The notes: generated from the sequence alone by a model not told the origin. Counted from the first letter of the stretch, positions 7,677 through 15,443 are shown. The stretch is DNA of 36,810 nt from Bacteroidota bacterium (GCA_037133915.1 JBAXND010000043.1:1-36810); one strand, 5' to 3'. Numbers and translations: made by a program.

Positions 7677-7810
7677 ATTGGGCGTTAGGGATTGGGGATT
7701 GGATAATTCGGCAATTAAAACTTTATAAGCTTTTGACTTTATAAACTTTCTACTTTACAAACTTTATGAACTCCAAACTTCAGGCAATTTAACTTTAGGC
7801 AACTAGATAG
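7677..7810. repeat. degenerate CTTTATAAACTTT-type intergenic repeats
   Basis: The spacer begins with short GGGATTGG iterations (7676-7702). It continues with imperfect copies of ACTTTATAAACTTT: CTTTATAAGCTTTTG, CTTTATAAACTTTC, CTTTACAAACTTTATG. No open frame is convincing. The tract looks like decaying low-complexity sequence of the kind common between Bacteroidota genes. I see no strong terminator for the receptor gene here. Confidence 0.3.
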
Positions 7811-7819
7811 AATTATTTC

Positions 7820-7827
7820 TACTTTTG
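7820..7827 (+). promoter_or_regulatory. Bacteroidota -7 box (TACTTTTG) for the HAD gene
   Basis: TACTTTTG matches TAnnTTTG exactly and ends 12 bp before the ATG at 7840, predicting a leader of only a few nucleotides. It overlaps an in-frame TTG at 7825, which argues that ATG 7840 is the real start. Confidence 0.45.
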
Positions 7828-7839
7828 TTAACCAACAAT

Positions 7840-8541
7840 ATGCCCGTGAGAACCTACAAACACATTTTTTTTGATCTCGATAAAACCATCTGGGATTTTG
7901 ACGCGAACTCAACCGAAACGCTGAGGGAATTGTTTTCAGAATTTGAACTTACGGAAAAAGGGTGTCCTTCCTACGAAGTTTTTCACGATCGCTATAATCT
8001 GCATAATACGGCCTTGTGGGATGCATACCGCGAAAACAGGGTAACCAAAGAAGAACTTTCACTGCAACGGTTTTTGCTGCCGCTTGCGGAATTTGGCATC
8101 AACGATGAAAAACTTGCAGCTTCCATTTCTGATGCCTATGTTGACCGTCTTCCGCTTAAAACAAAATTATTTCCGGGAGTTTTTGAATTGCTTGAATACA
8201 CGTTTTCAAAATACAAACTGCACATTATTACCAATGGTTTTGCAGAAATACAATATCGCAAATTAGCACTATCAGGGCTGGACCGTTATTTTGACCAGGT
8301 AATTACATCAGAAGAATCGGGTTTCAAAAAACCGGACGAACGCATTTTCCTTCATGCGCTTAATTGCGCACAAGCATTGCCCGAAGAAAGTATGATGATA
8401 GGTGATGATATAGAAGTGGATTTGCTTCCCGCGAAGGCGCTGGGATTAGCACAGGTGTATGTGAACTTTACCAAAAAGCCGCATCAGTACCAACTCATGC
8501 ATGAAGTATCAGCGCTCAGCGAAATTGAGACGCTATTATAA
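7840..8541 (+). CDS. HAD-superfamily phosphatase, YjjG-like pyrimidine nucleotidase
   Basis: A 233-residue haloacid dehalogenase-type phosphatase. Motif I is FFDLDKTIWDF with nucleophile D12 and acid D14. Motif II is ITNG (T131). The motif III lysine is K163 or K164 in GFKKPD. Motif IV is MIGDDIEVD with D189/D190. The all-helical cap between motifs I and II and the DLDKTIWDF start match YjjG-type enzymes, which dephosphorylate (non-canonical) pyrimidine nucleoside monophosphates in the cytoplasm. ATG 7840 was chosen because the upstream TTG at 7825 lies within the promoter. It follows the riboswitch-controlled receptor gene by 163 bp but has its own -7 box. A role in dephosphorylating thiamine monophosphate cannot be excluded, since HAD enzymes do this in some organisms, but nothing in the sequence specifically shows it. 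Confidence 0.8.
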   Translation: MPVRTYKHIFFDLDKTIWDFDANSTETLRELFSEFELTEKGCPSYEVFHDRYNLHNTALWDAYRENRVTKEELSLQRFLLPLAEFGINDEKLAASISDAYVDRLPLKTKLFPGVFELLEYTFSKYKLHIITNGFAEIQYRKLALSGLDRYFDQVITSEESGFKKPDERIFLHALNCAQALPEESMMIGDDIEVDLLPAKALGLAQVYVNFTKKPHQYQLMHEVSALSEIETLL

Positions 8542-8557
8542 AAACAATTCGTAATTA

Positions 8558-9214
8558 CTAAAGTGTTGCAATGGCAGTAATGCCGGCTTTTACCTTATCC
8601 CCAATTTTTACTTTAACCACCGCGTCAACAGGCAGTAAAAGGTCGTTGCGTGAACCGAATTTAATGAAGCCGAGTTCATCACATTGCTTCACGTCATCGC
8701 CGGGTTTTGCATAGCAGATTACACGACGCGCCATGATTCCCGCTATTTGACGTACCAGAACACTTTTGCCATCGGGGCGGCGGACAACGGTAACTTCCAT
8801 TTCGTTTTCCTCTGACGATTTCGGATGATGTGCTATCAGATATTTTCCCGGAATGTAATCGGCAACAGCCACCCTTCCCGTAATCGGAAATAAGTTCTGA
8901 TGCACGTTATGCACCGACATAAAAATGGAAACCTGAATGCGCGGCTCATTGAAATATTTCTTTTCATCCACCCGTTCAATGGCCACAACCGTGCCGTCTG
9001 CAGAGCTCAGAACTGTATTGTCGTCCAATATATATTTTCTTTTGGGAATCCTGAAAAATCGCACAATCAGAAATAAAAAAACCAGCGATAGCAGAAAAAT
9101 AAAACCGTGCACTACCGTAAAAAACGGATAAACAAACCATACAGCGCCGTTTAGCAAAGCTAAGCCAATCAATACCGTGAAAATGATAATATTTCCTTCT
9201 TTGTGTAATCTCAT
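8558..9214 (-). CDS. psd: phosphatidylserine decarboxylase (short proenzyme)
   Basis: A 218-residue proenzyme that decarboxylates phosphatidylserine to phosphatidylethanolamine at the inner membrane. Two hydrophobic segments lie near residues 9-28 and 36-53. The core has IFMSVHNVHQN and ends with FGSRNDLLLP, where autocleavage between G187 and S188 should create the pyruvoyl group. FGSR replaces the LGST of the classical long form, typical of the short family related to archaetidylserine decarboxylases. The start is ATG 9214 (MRLHKEGN); a longer reading from 9283 would run into cdsA and adds a non-homologous leader. It begins 4 nt after the cdsA stop and is the last gene of the operon, convergent with the HAD gene 16 bp away. 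Confidence 0.93.
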   Translation of the reverse strand: MRLHKEGNIIIFTVLIGLALLNGAVWFVYPFFTVVHGFIFLLSLVFLFLIVRFFRIPKRKYILDDNTVLSSADGTVVAIERVDEKKYFNEPRIQVSIFMSVHNVHQNLFPITGRVAVADYIPGKYLIAHHPKSSEENEMEVTVVRRPDGKSVLVRQIAGIMARRVICYAKPGDDVKQCDELGFIKFGSRNDLLLPVDAVVKVKIGDKVKAGITAIATL

Positions 9215-9218
9215 CTGT

Positions 9219-10043
9219 TTAAAATAATTTTTGAAGCAATAAATAAAATAGCACGGCCGGTGCCGCCAGCAATACACCATCAAAACGGTCCAGAATTCCT
9301 CCGTGTCCCGGCATAATCGTACCCGAATCTTTTACACCGGCACTGCGCTTTAACATCGATTCTGCTAAATCGCCCAGTGTTCCGAAAACAATAATAATAA
9401 TAGAAATGATGATTAATGGTATCAAAGAAAATTCCGGCAGAAAGAGTGTAATGATCCATGCCGCCACCACACCAAAAAGTGCACCGCCAATACTTCCTTC
9501 CCATGTTTTTTTCGGTGAGATACGTTCAAATAAATGATGTTTTCCAAATGTCCTCCCACTCAGATAAGCCATGGTGTCTGATGTCCAGAGGATGATGAAG
9601 AACGAAAGCAATAAACCCGGGTTACTTTCGCCTCTCAGCAAAAACGGGCTGAAGAAGAAGTTGAGTGCTGCCAGCGGAAATGCTACGTAGCAAATACCAA
9701 ACAAGGTCATGGCGATATTTGTGAACGGATGTTCTTTGTTTCGGTAAAGCTCGCTGATAATTATAAAACAAAAGACGGGAAGCAGGATGAAAAAGACGCG
9801 GTAATCAACAAGGTTGTGCGCAAACAAAGCAACAGCAATATAACTCAAAGCACCACTGATAACACCACTCACTTTTTGTGGTTTCACCGTTTCATTCGTG
9901 GCCATGCGGTAAAACTCCATCAGGCCAATAGCAGTAAAAACCATGAATATACCGGCAAAGGCGAATTTGTTCCAATACATTGAAAAGATGACAAGGAACA
10001 CAAAGACGGCACCTGATATGGTTCGTGTAACGATGGTTTTCAA
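9219..10043 (-). CDS. cdsA: phosphatidate cytidylyltransferase (CDP-diglyceride synthase)
   Basis: A 274-residue polytopic inner-membrane enzyme that makes CDP-diacylglycerol from phosphatidate and CTP, the branch point for phosphatidylserine and phosphatidylglycerol. Hydrophobic helices run throughout. The C-terminal family signature is present: SMLKRSAGVKDSG, then MPGHGGILDRFDG (residues 244-256). The start is TTG at 10043. It overlaps the TGA stop of the preceding gene as TTGA, which implies translational coupling. Its product feeds, through phosphatidylserine synthase (not in this window), to Psd encoded immediately downstream. Confidence 0.95.
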   Translation of the reverse strand: MKTIVTRTISGAVFVFLVIFSMYWNKFAFAGIFMVFTAIGLMEFYRMATNETVKPQKVSGVISGALSYIAVALFAHNLVDYRVFFILLPVFCFIIISELYRNKEHPFTNIAMTLFGICYVAFPLAALNFFFSPFLLRGESNPGLLLSFFIILWTSDTMAYLSGRTFGKHHLFERISPKKTWEGSIGGALFGVVAAWIITLFLPEFSLIPLIIISIIIIVFGTLGDLAESMLKRSAGVKDSGTIMPGHGGILDRFDGVLLAAPAVLFYLLLQKLF

Positions 10044-10243
10044 AATTCAGCATTTCTTATTATCTGAAGTGCGGCAAGCGCATCATCAGAAGATACATAT
10101 ACTTCGGACTCGCCAAATAAGTACGACGAATCCTGTTTATTGATTACAACAGCTTGGATATTTTCCTCCTCAAGCATAGATTTCAATATTTCTATCTTCA
10201 CGGGATCGGCGGTACTGTATATTCTGCTCCATCCTTCTTCCAT
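10040..10243 (-). CDS. small DUF2007-type protein
   Basis: A 67-residue protein that looks like the DUF2007 family (annotated elsewhere as a putative signal-transducing protein; function unproven). Recognisable features are the opening WSRIYSTADPVKIEILKSML, then EENIQAVVINKQDSSY, and a final VYVSSDDALAALQIIR, which predicts a small ferredoxin-like alpha/beta fold. It has no membrane segment. It starts 1 nt after the LUD gene stop, and its own TGA overlaps the TTG start of cdsA, so it is embedded in the operon. Confidence 0.75.
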   Translation of the reverse strand: MEEGWSRIYSTADPVKIEILKSMLEEENIQAVVINKQDSSYLFGESEVYVSSDDALAALQIIRNAEF

Positions 10244-10244
10244 G

Positions 10245-10898
10245 CTATGCGGGCATTAATTCTTCTTCGCAAAAGAATACATAAATTTCTTTGGGTCCAT
10301 GAGCGCCCATTACCAGTGTTTTTTCAATATCGGCCGTGCGGCTGGGTCCTGAAATCAGTGAAACCAGTGACGGCATATTTACCGCATATTTTTCGCGCAG
10401 GGCGGTTAGTGCTTCAGGAAGATCGGGCATAAGCTGCGACGATGAGGCAATAACAATATGCACTTCGGGATAAACAAAGAGCCTGCGACCCGAACCTTGT
10501 CTGGACGATACCATTACGCTGCCTAAGCGTGCAATTAAGTATTCGCAGCCGGTAATGCCAACGTGTGCATCCAGAATTGTTGTTTCGTCAGATGAAAAAG
10601 GCACACCCCCTTTTGTAAGAAGTGCGGCTAATGATTTCTCGAAACAGTAAAGATGATCCCATTCTTTCTCTTTGATGAGTTCACTCAGGTTACTTATAAT
10701 TTCGGCCGTATTTTCGCAGTACACGAAATTTCCCGAAATAGCAGTAAATGCCTGTGCAAAAGAAATATCGGCAGTTTCGGCCATTTCAGGATAAATGGGC
10801 GATGTGGTATCAACCTCGGTATATAAATTTTCTGCCGCGTTGATGCTTGCGTTTCTTACTTTCTTCAGGATTTTCTCCCTTGATGTTGTATCATCCAT
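10245..10898 (-). CDS. LUD domain protein (LutC/YkgG-like)
   Basis: A 217-residue protein with a LUD domain (formerly DUF162), the family of LutC from the LutABC L-lactate utilisation complex. Landmarks are GITGCEYLIARLGSVMVSS, the following QGSGRR and VHIVIASSSQLMPD, and a C-terminal ISGPSRTADIEKTLVMGAHG, which is the most conserved block. I chose ATG 10898 (MDDTTSREKIL). A TTG at 10934 directly abutting the ftsH stop would add 12 residues and is possible. No LutA or LutB gene is nearby; in Bacteroidota this stand-alone LUD gene recurs beside ftsH. A lactate role is therefore not supported by context and the function is open. Confidence 0.85.
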   Translation of the reverse strand: MDDTTSREKILKKVRNASINAAENLYTEVDTTSPIYPEMAETADISFAQAFTAISGNFVYCENTAEIISNLSELIKEKEWDHLYCFEKSLAALLTKGGVPFSSDETTILDAHVGITGCEYLIARLGSVMVSSRQGSGRRLFVYPEVHIVIASSSQLMPDLPEALTALREKYAVNMPSLVSLISGPSRTADIEKTLVMGAHGPKEIYVFFCEEELMPA

Positions 10899-10934
10899 GA
10901 GTTTTGCCTTTGATTGATTATTAGTTCCCGGCAA

Positions 10935-13091
10935 TTAATTATTCAGGTTGTCTTCCTTTTTTTCAACGATGCTGATATCGTCAGAAATTACTTTTCCAAA
11001 TTCACCTCCGTTACTCAGGGAGCCGTCAGGATCGGTTTTCTTGCGTTTCATTTCATTCGCTATTGTTTCTGAATCACGTGCCAGTTGTTCCGAAACTTTT
11101 TCTGAATCAAACAGCCGTTTTCCGAAAATACGTTCCACATCTTCGCGGTAAATCACTTCTTTCTCGAGAAGTAATTCGGCAAGAGCAGCTACTTTTTCTT
11201 TATTCTCGGTAATAATAGAAATGGAGCGTGTGTAAGCAGTTTCCACCACCTTACTGATTTCCTCGTCTATAACCTCAGCCGTTTTTTCACTATAGGGTTT
11301 CGTCATTGAAAACTCCTGCTGGCCGGCCGAATCATAATAGCTGATGTTGCCGATTCTGTCATTGAGGCCATAGAACACAGTCATGGCATAAGCGGCTTTG
11401 GTAACGCGTTCCAGATCGTTCAGTGCACCTGTAGAAACTTTTCCGAAGTTCACTTCTTCGGATGCACGTCCGCCAAGTGCCGCACAAAGCTCATCAAATA
11501 TCTGATCGTAGGTTGTTATCTGACGTTCTTCAGGCAGGTACCAGGCAGCGCCCAATGCTTTTCCGCGAGGCACGATGGTAACTTTTACGAGAGGTGAAGC
11601 AAATTCAACCATCCAGCTAATGGCCGCATGGCCGGCTTCGTGGTAGGCAATCACTTTTTTCTCGTCCATTGAAATAATCTTGTTTCTCTTCTCAAGTCCG
11701 CCAATAATGCGGTCAATAGCATCAATAAAATCCTGTTTTTCGATACTCTTTTTATTCTTGCGTGCGGCTATAAGTGCCGATTCGTTACACACGTTTGCAA
11801 TATCGGCGCCCGAGAAACCGGGAGTCTGCCTTGCCAGAAAATCGATATCCAGATCCTGAGCAAGCTTTAGTGGCTTAACGTGTACTTTGAAAATGCCTTT
11901 GCGTTCATCCAGGTCAGGAAGCTCAATGTAAATCTGACGGTCGAAGCGGCCTGCACGCAGCAATGCTCGGTCAAGAATGTCGGCACGGTTGGTAGCGGCA
12001 AGAATAATAACCCCGGTATTACTGGTAAATCCGTCCATTTCGGTGAGCAGCTGATTGAGCGTATTCTCACGTTCATCGTTTGAACCTGAAAGCGGATTGC
12101 GCCCGCGGGCACGACCAATCGCATCAATTTCATCAATGAAAATAATGCAGGGCGCTTTTTCTTTGGCTTGTTTAAAAAGGTCACGAACGCGGGATGCGCC
12201 AACGCCCACAAACATTTCAACAAAATCAGATCCTGAAAGTGAAAAGAAAGGAACCTTTGCTTCACCGGCAACAGCCTTGGCAAGCAATGTTTTTCCTGTT
12301 CCCGGAGGACCAACCAGCAAAGCGCCTTTCGGAATTTTACCGCCGAGTGTTGTATATTTTTTAGGCTCTTTCAGGAAATCTACGATTTCCATAATCTCAA
12401 CTTTGGCCTCTTCCATGCCGGCCACATCGTTGAATGTAACAGAAACGCTTGTGTTTTTATCAAACAGTTGTGCTTTTGATTTTCCAACATTGAATATCTG
12501 TCCGGCACCGCCTGAACCTCTGCCCATCATTCGCATTATCACAAACCATATCACCACGAGAACAATGATTGGCAGCAGCCATCCCAGAATGTCGCCACCC
12601 CAATTACGACGATTTTCGTATGATACGAGCACCTGATCTTTTTTAGCCAGCACAACTGCTTTTTGAGCGGGAGTCTTTCCAGTAGTATCAGCAACAAGCA
12701 TCCGTGATTCTAAATCGCGCAGGTCTTTTTTGAAATCATCAACAGAGCCAATAGTAAATTCGTAATGAGGGCCTGTGTTCAATGAGCTGCCCGTTCCCTG
12801 CTTCACAGCTTTGTAGGTTGTATCTCTTTCGAGTGCTTCCTTTTTAATGAAAACCTCTGCTTTTTCTTTGTTGATGACGATGATTTTTTCGACATCGTGT
12901 TTGGTCATCATTTTCTCAAACTGAGCAGGGCTGACTTCTTTTGTCCCGCCTTTCCAGTCATAAAAATTAAGCGCCAGAAATATCACCAGCAATATGCCGT
13001 ATATCCAATAAAAACTGAATTTTCGTTTTGGTGACTGGTTGTTTCCGCCGGGCAATCCGCCGCCGGGTCCATTATTGCCTTGTTTAGCCAT
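10935..13091 (-). CDS. ftsH: ATP-dependent zinc metalloprotease FtsH
   Basis: A 718-residue membrane AAA+ protease that extracts and degrades misfolded or regulatory membrane proteins. Transmembrane segments lie near residues 28-43 and 168-188, with the periplasmic domain between. The AAA module has Walker A GPPGTGKT (261-268), pore loop FVGVG (294-298), Walker B IIFIDE (316-321) and the second region of homology [19 protein letters not shown] (367-385). The protease domain has zinc site HEAGH (484-488) with a third ligand at D559 (ALNDLER). The length is typical for the phylum and all catalytic residues are intact. Start ATG 13091. It lies 33 bp after rsfS and directly before the LUD gene. 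Confidence 0.98.
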   Translation of the reverse strand: MAKQGNNGPGGGLPGGNNQSPKRKFSFYWIYGILLVIFLALNFYDWKGGTKEVSPAQFEKMMTKHDVEKIIVINKEKAEVFIKKEALERDTTYKAVKQGTGSSLNTGPHYEFTIGSVDDFKKDLRDLESRMLVADTTGKTPAQKAVVLAKKDQVLVSYENRRNWGGDILGWLLPIIVLVVIWFVIMRMMGRGSGGAGQIFNVGKSKAQLFDKNTSVSVTFNDVAGMEEAKVEIMEIVDFLKEPKKYTTLGGKIPKGALLVGPPGTGKTLLAKAVAGEAKVPFFSLSGSDFVEMFVGVGASRVRDLFKQAKEKAPCIIFIDEIDAIGRARGRNPLSGSNDERENTLNQLLTEMDGFTSNTGVIILAATNRADILDRALLRAGRFDRQIYIELPDLDERKGIFKVHVKPLKLAQDLDIDFLARQTPGFSGADIANVCNESALIAARKNKKSIEKQDFIDAIDRIIGGLEKRNKIISMDEKKVIAYHEAGHAAISWMVEFASPLVKVTIVPRGKALGAAWYLPEERQITTYDQIFDELCAALGGRASEEVNFGKVSTGALNDLERVTKAAYAMTVFYGLNDRIGNISYYDSAGQQEFSMTKPYSEKTAEVIDEEISKVVETAYTRSISIITENKEKVAALAELLLEKEVIYREDVERIFGKRLFDSEKVSEQLARDSETIANEMKRKKTDPDGSLSNGGEFGKVISDDISIVEKKEDNLNN

Positions 13092-13124
13092 TTAAAAAGT
13101 TTTTACGTCTAATCCGGGATTATG

Positions 13125-13496
13125 CTATGACTCAAAATGATTGATCTCAGCGTCGGCCCATAGATTTTCGAGTTTATAAAAGCCGCGAATATTCTCCTGA
13201 AAAACATGCACCACTACGTTGAAATAGTCGAGCAGTATCCATTCTGCATTTTCAAATCCCTCGCGGTGAGAGGGTTTAACACCAACAGCTTTGGTTACTT
13301 CAGCTTCTATAGCATTGGCAAGCGCTTCAACCTGCACCCGCGATGTACCATGGCAAATAATAAAACTGTCGCAAATTGCATTCTTTACATTTGTAAGGTC
13401 GAGTTGAACAATGTCTTTGCCCTTTTTATCCTGAATGCCTTTAATGATTAACCCTGAGAGTATTTCTGTTTCGCTCTTCTTTTTTCGTCCTGCCAT
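13125..13496 (-). CDS. rsfS: ribosomal silencing factor RsfS (Iojap/YbeB)
   Basis: A 123-residue RsfS-family protein. Members bind ribosomal protein L14 and block subunit joining during starvation. Family motifs are LTNVKNAICDSFIICHGTS, the EGFENAEWILLDYFNVVVHV block and a terminal RGFYKLENLW. ATG 13496 (MAGRKKK) was chosen. A TTG at 13532 would start upstream of the -7 box and is rejected. It heads the minus-strand operon rsfS-ftsH-LUD-DUF2007-cdsA-psd. Confidence 0.95.
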   Translation of the reverse strand: MAGRKKKSETEILSGLIIKGIQDKKGKDIVQLDLTNVKNAICDSFIICHGTSRVQVEALANAIEAEVTKAVGVKPSHREGFENAEWILLDYFNVVVHVFQENIRGFYKLENLWADAEINHFES

Positions 13497-13519
13497 TAAT
13501 TCTGTTTTAAATAATTGTG

Positions 13520-13527
13520 CAAATTTA
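13520..13527 (-). promoter_or_regulatory. Bacteroidota -7 box for the rsfS-ftsH operon
   Basis: On the minus strand the site reads TAAATTTG, a perfect TAnnTTTG, 23 bp before the rsfS ATG. It lies only 24 bp from the oppositely oriented box for birA, so the two divergent promoters occupy overlapping DNA and should interfere with each other or be jointly controlled. Confidence 0.45.
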
Positions 13528-13551
13528 AACAATTTAACCTGAATTAATCAT

Positions 13552-13559
13552 TATATTTG
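13552..13559 (+). promoter_or_regulatory. Bacteroidota -7 box for birA
   Basis: TATATTTG matches TAnnTTTG exactly, 21 bp before the ATG at 13581. The last three bases are an in-frame TTG (13557) that could be misread as a start codon for birA. No -33 TTTG is visible. Confidence 0.45.
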
Positions 13560-13580
13560 AACTTCAAAACTAAATATACT

Positions 13581-14330
13581 ATGCCTCTCGCCAACCTCAT
13601 CAGACTCGAATCGGCCGGCTCTACAAACGAATATGCATCACACCTCCTGCAAAACTCTGCTGCGGCTGAATTTACTGTTATATGGGCGCTTGGTCAATAT
13701 TCGGGAAGAGGCACGGGTGGCAGTTCATGGGAAAGTGAGCCGGGAAAAAATCTGACATTCAGCATGGTGCTTTACCCCTATTTTCTGGATGTAAGCAATC
13801 AGTTTATTCTTACACGCTTTATTGCCCTAGGCGTACATGATTATATAAGTTCACAGTTGCCGAATGAAACGGTAACTATAAAATGGCCCAATGATATTTA
13901 TATCGGGAACAGAAAGGTAGCAGGAATCCTTACAGAGAATTCAATAATGGACGGCAAATTCAGGCATTCCGTTATTGGCATCGGCATCAATATTAACCAG
14001 CTTATTTTTCCTTCAGAAATCACTAATCCTGTTTCACTCAAAGGCATTACCGGTAATAGCTATAATCTCGAGGATTCGCTGAAAAATGTTTGCAGCGCCA
14101 TTATTTCGCGCTATCAGCAGCTCTCACGAAATCCGTCGGAGATATCGGCTGATGAGTACATCAGCAAGTTATACCGCTTCAATGTATTTGCAAAATACCG
14201 CTTTCGAAACAGGGTAATTAGTGCCCGAATAACAGGTATTGACGAAGTCGGATGGCTTCAACTTGAGGTCTCGGATGGTGAAAAAATCAGTTGCGACCTG
14301 AAAGAAATTGTGTTCCTTCATGAAGTGTAA
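13581..14330 (+). CDS. birA: biotin--[acetyl-CoA-carboxylase] ligase, single-domain
   Basis: A 249-residue biotin protein ligase that activates biotin with ATP and attaches it to the biotin carboxyl carrier protein in the cytoplasm. Landmarks are LESAGSTNEYA (residues 9-19), the biotinyl-AMP-binding GRGTGGSSW (42-50), and KWPNDIYIGNRKVAGIL (101-117) with the catalytic-type lysine K112. VIGIGININ follows. It has no N-terminal helix-turn-helix, so it is the monofunctional type and not a repressor. ATG 13581 was chosen because the TTG at 13557 is inside the promoter. Confidence 0.95.
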   Translation: MPLANLIRLESAGSTNEYASHLLQNSAAAEFTVIWALGQYSGRGTGGSSWESEPGKNLTFSMVLYPYFLDVSNQFILTRFIALGVHDYISSQLPNETVTIKWPNDIYIGNRKVAGILTENSIMDGKFRHSVIGIGININQLIFPSEITNPVSLKGITGNSYNLEDSLKNVCSAIISRYQQLSRNPSEISADEYISKLYRFNVFAKYRFRNRVISARITGIDEVGWLQLEVSDGEKISCDLKEIVFLHEV

Positions 14331-14355
14331 CCAGTGTTATTATTCGGTTTACTGG
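14331..14355. terminator. weak hairpin between convergent birA and SRPBCC gene
   Basis: CCAGT (14331-14335) can pair with ACTGG (14351-14355) in the 18-bp gap and the last codons of the convergent gene. Only five pairs form and the T-rich loop is not a proper tail. It might act in both directions, but it is weak. Confidence 0.22.
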
Positions 14356-14771
14356 CCGGTCTTTTGATCGAAGCGCTCTTTGAGTTTGGTTGAAAGGATA
14401 TCAACCAGATTTTGCAACGGACGACCTGCCATCATGGCAATCATCATCGGCATCTCATGCTCAAATTTAATAATGGTCTCGGTGCTGCTTGCTTCAATGG
14501 TTTGGAGCAGACAGATAAGTTTGAATGTAAACGGAATCTTCGTTCCGGCATCGGGAATAATCACAATTTTAGTGTGAGGGAGCTTCTCAACAATTTTCAG
14601 TTTCACTTCTCCTATTCCCTGAATTGTAAAAGAGCAGGTATCGGTATCCGACTTCCAGTTAGTAACCTGAGCCGGCATCAGTGATTCAAAATTATTGAAA
14701 TCAGCCAGAAAATTATAAATCTCTGCTGCGTCGCAACGGATTAGTTTTTTTTCGCTTGAAATATCGGCCAT
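14349..14771 (-). CDS. SRPBCC-superfamily (START/Bet v1-like) protein
   Basis: A 140-residue protein with the helix-grip pattern of the SRPBCC superfamily, small hydrophobic-ligand-binding domains. The N-terminus has a strand, then CDAAEIYNFLADFNNFESLMPAQVTNW, which is the usual first helix-loop. Strands SFTIQGIGEVKLKIVEK and the FKLICLL region follow, and a long C-terminal helix (QNLVDILSTKLKERF) closes the cavity. Ligand and function cannot be told. It starts 12 nt after the pyrE stop on the same strand and is probably co-transcribed with it. I recall this SRPBCC-pyrE pair from other Bacteroidota. Confidence 0.8.
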   Translation of the reverse strand: MADISSEKKLIRCDAAEIYNFLADFNNFESLMPAQVTNWKSDTDTCSFTIQGIGEVKLKIVEKLPHTKIVIIPDAGTKIPFTFKLICLLQTIEASSTETIIKFEHEMPMMIAMMAGRPLQNLVDILSTKLKERFDQKTGQ

Positions 14772-14783
14772 GTGATAGTGGAA

Positions 14784-15431
14784 TTACTTTTTTATGCCCC
14801 ACAGTTCCGGAGCTTCACGCCATTCGGCAAGGGGCGCCAGTTCAGCTTCTCTGATGAAATTGCTTTCCAGCGCATGCTTTAACAAATAATTATAGTCGGA
14901 AAGAGGACACAGTTTTACCTTGGCCTTTTTAAAGCTATCTACTGCCTGTGGAAATCCATAGGTAAAAATCGAAGCCATGCCTTTAACATCACAGCCTGCT
15001 TTGCGCAGAATCTCAACAGCCTTCAGACTGCTGGCTCCGGTAGAAATAAGGTCTTCAATAACAACAACCGATTGCCCACTCTCAATCACGCCTTCAATAG
15101 CATTCTCCAAACCGTGATCTTTTGCAGACGAACGTACATAAACAAAAGGCAGCCCCAAATCCTGTGCTACCAAGGCACCCATTGCAATTGCACCTGTTGC
15201 GACTGCTGCAATAACTTCAGGCTTACTGAACTCTTCATTTATCACCTGACAGAACTGCTGACGAATATAAGTACGAATTACCGGATACGATAAGGTTTTG
15301 CGATTATCACAATATATGGGCGACTTCCAACCTGATGCCCAGGTAAACGGTTTTTGCAAATTCAGTTTAATTGCTTTTATTTGTAAAAGATACTGAGCAA
15401 TTTTTAAAGACCTGTCGTCATTAATTTTCAT
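14784..15431 (-). CDS. pyrE: orotate phosphoribosyltransferase
   Basis: A 215-residue type I phosphoribosyltransferase that makes orotidine 5'-monophosphate from orotate and PRPP in pyrimidine synthesis. The PRPP-binding motif VVVIEDLISTGAS spans residues 122-134. The N-terminal WASGWKSPIYCDNRKTL (31-47) and the VRSSAKDHG loop (99-107) are the orotate and PRPP contacts of the family. Start ATG 15431, giving MKINDDRSL; the alternative upstream start at 15479 would place translation before the promoter. The start codon overlaps, on the opposite strand, the first possible ATG of the NUDIX gene. Confidence 0.97.
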   Translation of the reverse strand: MKINDDRSLKIAQYLLQIKAIKLNLQKPFTWASGWKSPIYCDNRKTLSYPVIRTYIRQQFCQVINEEFSKPEVIAAVATGAIAMGALVAQDLGLPFVYVRSSAKDHGLENAIEGVIESGQSVVVIEDLISTGASSLKAVEILRKAGCDVKGMASIFTYGFPQAVDSFKKAKVKLCPLSDYNYLLKHALESNFIREAELAPLAEWREAPELWGIKK

Positions 15432-15435
15432 GGCA

Positions 15436-15443
15436 CAAATGTA
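15436..15443 (-). promoter_or_regulatory. Bacteroidota -7 box for pyrE
   Basis: On the minus strand the site reads TACATTTG, a perfect TAnnTTTG. Its last base is only 4 nt from the pyrE ATG, so transcription would start at or within a base or two of the start codon, giving a leaderless mRNA. The same bases hold the ATG (15439) of the NUDIX gene on the plus strand. Confidence 0.4.

Noticed and set aside
10245..10898. Calling the LUD protein LutC of a lactate oxidation complex
   Set aside because: No LutA or LutB genes are adjacent and the operon is concerned with proteolysis and lipids; only the domain is supported.
10899..10934. TTG at 10934 as the LUD gene start
   Set aside because: It would add 12 low-complexity residues directly abutting the ftsH stop. 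The ATG at 10898 is preferred, though coupling through the TTG cannot be fully excluded.
12055..12636. A 193-codon plus-strand open frame opposite ftsH
   Set aside because: It is antisense to the AAA module and second membrane segment of FtsH. Its serine- and proline-rich composition is what reverse-complementing that region gives.
13557..13580. TTG at 13557 as the birA start, adding eight residues
   Set aside because: The codon is the end of the TATATTTG promoter element, and the family N-terminus fits the ATG at 13581.
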